Made by a program: the position numbers and the translations under genes. DNA of 64,000 nucleotides from positions 1 through 64,000 of the forward strand of contig QAXH01001507.1 in assembly GCA_004335635.1 (NCBI GenBank), given 5' to 3'. Under the pieces are notes generated by a model, which saw only the letters and a list, made by a program, of their open reading frames with translations, searched no databases and was not told the DNA's origin. Position 1 is the first letter of the stretch. The number at the start of each line of letters is the position of its first letter. Shown here in pieces: positions 61,912 through 64,000 of this stretch. This DNA comes from Chloromonas sp. AAM2 (taxonomy: Eukaryota; Chlorophyta; Chlorophyceae; Chlamydomonadales; Chlamydomonadaceae).

Positions 61912-64000
61912 TCATGGTCGCTTGATGAGGCCCATGTCGTGTGAGGTTGTGAAGGGCAGGCACTCGTGCATGGAGTCAGCACCCATGCTGCTGCTAGCGG
62001 GCAGGGCATGTGCGAGGGAGGGGCTTGTGGCAAAGTGAGTAGCGGGCTGATCCCCGCCCACCACAGGCACCTTGGCGAGGTAGGTGCTGCCGCTGCCACC
62101 CTGCAAGGGGACAGGCACACACAGTCATCACTATCATCAGCAGGACACGGCTGTACGCTTACAGCGGTTTCGCAGCTTGCTGTGCTGCAACCAGACTGTC
62201 TATGATGCGACACTTGACTGGAATGGATGGCTGACACGCACTGGCCAGCAATCAGGAAGACGTCAAATATGATACTCAGGCCAGGCTGCCGATATGCTCC
62301 ATTTCACTGGCTGCATGGCGAACATACGATCAACAACACCATTCTTGTTTGTTGTCCTGGGCAGTGACGTGACGTGAAAGGGTAAAGAGGTTACTTGTGT
62401 GGCTTGGTTCAAATGCTACAGGGAGCGGTGACAGGCGCATCCCACCCCACCTGCAGTGCGTATGTCCAGGAGACGCCCGCTGCGCCAGAGTTGGCCTTGC
62501 CCTTGCCCTTGGTGGGCGTGGTGCCCGTGGCGATGGTGGGCGGGGCGCGGCTGCGGGTAGGCGGGGCAGCGAGGGCCGGCTGCTGGTCGCGCTGCGTCAC
62601 GCTGTCGGCGCTTGCACCCTGGTCCAGACTGCCTGCCACCTGTCGAAGCACATGCATCAAGGGCCAGCAGCTCAACGCCCAAGGGACCAACACCCATCAT
62701 ATGGCGCGCTTGCCCAGCTAGAATGCAACATCACTAGCTCGCATGTGGCACAGACCAGGTGCCACCTGTGACCTGAGGGTCATGCTGAGGGTCAATTCCA
62801 TCGGGCCTTCACAGCCGCCCTCAGCAGCAAACATACCTTGCTGTTGGCGTTTGCGCCTCTTGCGCTGAGCAGGCCTGCCACCCGCTGGCCCGCCGCCATC
62901 AGGTGATCGGGGAACGTGATCACGGGAATCCTGCTAGCACAGGACAAGCCGACACGGGCAACCAAAGATCGTGTCAAATGTAGGAACCCTGCCGGTCTAC
63001 AACAAAAGACAGACAGTGGGAGTGCGGCCTTGAAGAAAGGCGCCGGCCTCATGTCACAATGCCACAATAGCTTAACCAGGCACGGAGCAGACAGCCTCGG
63101 CGGACAGCAGATCCGGCCAGCTTGTACACAACCAATGGCAATATGAGGCTTTCAGGAGCGACAGGCATCCCATGCCTACATGGAGCCCCTGAGCATGCCT
63201 TGCCCTGCATGCTATTGGCAGCGCTAAACTGTGCTCATGCCGCGTACCTTGTTGCTGCCTTTCCTGTGCTGTCGGTGTTGCGCAACATGCCGCTGGCCAC
63301 AAGCTTCTGCAGCCGCTCCCGCCCCTCGGCTGTGCCCAACAAGAGACCGGGCTGCGATACACAACATACACATGTTGAGCTTAAGGGGATACTCGTGGAC
63401 TGTTTGGCCTGCCACACTGCCAAAACGATGTGATGACGACCACATGCATGCAACAATTGCAAGCGTGCAACTGTATGTGCATTCTGTTTATGGTGCACAG
63501 CTTGCAGATTTCAACAGCATCGGCTCCCACAGTATCCTTGTATGGCATGTGGTGCCTGCTTCACGACATGCTTGATACAATTGATAAATGCAGGTTCCAT
63601 GCGCGCATTAGGTGCGCCTGAGGAAAACTTGGTCACCACATGCAAAATCGCAACCTCATCAGTGACTGGAGCACTCCATCACTGACTGCATGCATGCAGC
63701 TGCACACCCACACCTGGCACGCTCTGTTGCCTTTGGACCTGCCCATGCACAGTTCCCTCCCACCCACCTGCGTCCACGACACCTCCTTGGCCGGCTCCTG
63801 GGCAGCAATTGGTTCCACAGCACTGCACACAGCGGGCAACATGGGCATTGACTTGTATGATCAACTTGCTGTTTGCACATGTACTATCATCAGTGGTATG
63901 TCAGGCGTGCATACATGCTGTTTGGATGTCTACTAGGCTGTTTTTGGCTTTGCGCAAAATGCCGTCAGCCAGGCTTGCCCTCTCCATCTGCTTATAGAAA
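61912..64000 (-). CDS. unrecognised protein, 3' part (5' end beyond window)
   Basis: Minus-strand exons with good splice sites and matching phases: 63351-63248, 62930-62837, 62639-62451, 62100-61912 (stop at 61914-61912). Upstream, an exon ending at 63768 (KEVSWTQ, start 63797 or 63822) and a partial exon 64000-63934 (FYKQMERASLADGILRKAKN) probably belong too; only the 63797 acceptor keeps phase with the latter. The readable chain includes PGLLLGTAEGRERLQKLVAS, GMLRNTDSTGKAATRIPVIT, FPDHLMAAGQRVAGLLSARG, a Pro/Thr/Lys low-complexity segment (TPTKGKGKANSG), VSWTYALQ, GGSGSTYLAKVPVVGGDQ, and a C-terminus LPFTTSHDMGLIKRP. No family is recognised; no signal peptide or membrane segment is visible in this part. 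Consistent splicing over at least four exons makes a real gene likely. Confidence 0.65.

Overview
This 64 kb window is nuclear DNA from a green alga (Chlorophyta, most likely Chlorophyceae). Every recognisable protein is split into many short exons with GT-AG (occasionally GC-AG) introns. Coding exons are richer in G+C than the CA/TG-rich introns and spacers. TGTAA, the polyadenylation motif of chlorophycean algae, lies 40-280 bases beyond several stop codons. The gene set (DIP13/SSNA1 flagellar protein, CPWC-type glutathionyl-hydroquinone reductase, LIFEGUARD protein, MAPR heme-binding protein) is eukaryotic. One assembly gap (232 N) sits inside a minisatellite. I rebuilt gene models by hand from reading frames, splice sites and phase agreement; exon lists are in each entry.

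Layout. 1-9 kb: RNA 3'-phosphate cyclase (+) and a SEC14/CRAL-TRIO lipid-transfer protein (+). 9-12 kb: repeat-bearing spacer. 12-16 kb: a protein with two duplicated PHD-like zinc modules and an unrecognised C-terminal domain (+). 17.7-19.3 kb: a secreted LPMO-like protein with a CBM14 chitin-binding domain (-). 21.2-23.9 kb: LIFEGUARD/TMBIM membrane protein (-), head to head with a kynurenine-type aminotransferase (+, 24.1-29.8 kb). 29.9-30.3 kb: a cytosine-5 DNA methyltransferase fragment between inverted copies of a dispersed repeat. 31.2-34 kb: two tandem DIP13/SSNA1 genes (-). 36-37 kb: a probable LITAF-like zinc protein (-). 38-41.2 kb: glutathionyl-hydroquinone reductase (-). 41.4-44.2 kb: secreted class 3 lipase (+). 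45.7-52.9 kb: an 18-exon FAD-linked sugar-1,4-lactone oxidase (+). 54.7-56.8 kb: two-domain MAPR/cytochrome b5-like membrane protein (-), head to head with the 18S rRNA dimethyladenosine transferase DIM1 (+, 57.0-60.3 kb). 61.9-64 kb: 3' part of an unrecognised gene (-), running off the window.

The genes form no operon or pathway cluster; this is ordinary algal housekeeping DNA. The less ordinary parts are the exon-duplicated zinc-finger protein, the LPMO-CBM14 protein and its displaced fragment, the methyltransferase fragment framed by inverted repeats, the near-identical DIP13 pair with diverged introns, and the dispersed repeat family with core TTGTCCCAGAACTGGCAAAC. I found no convincing tRNA, rRNA, CRISPR or viral gene.
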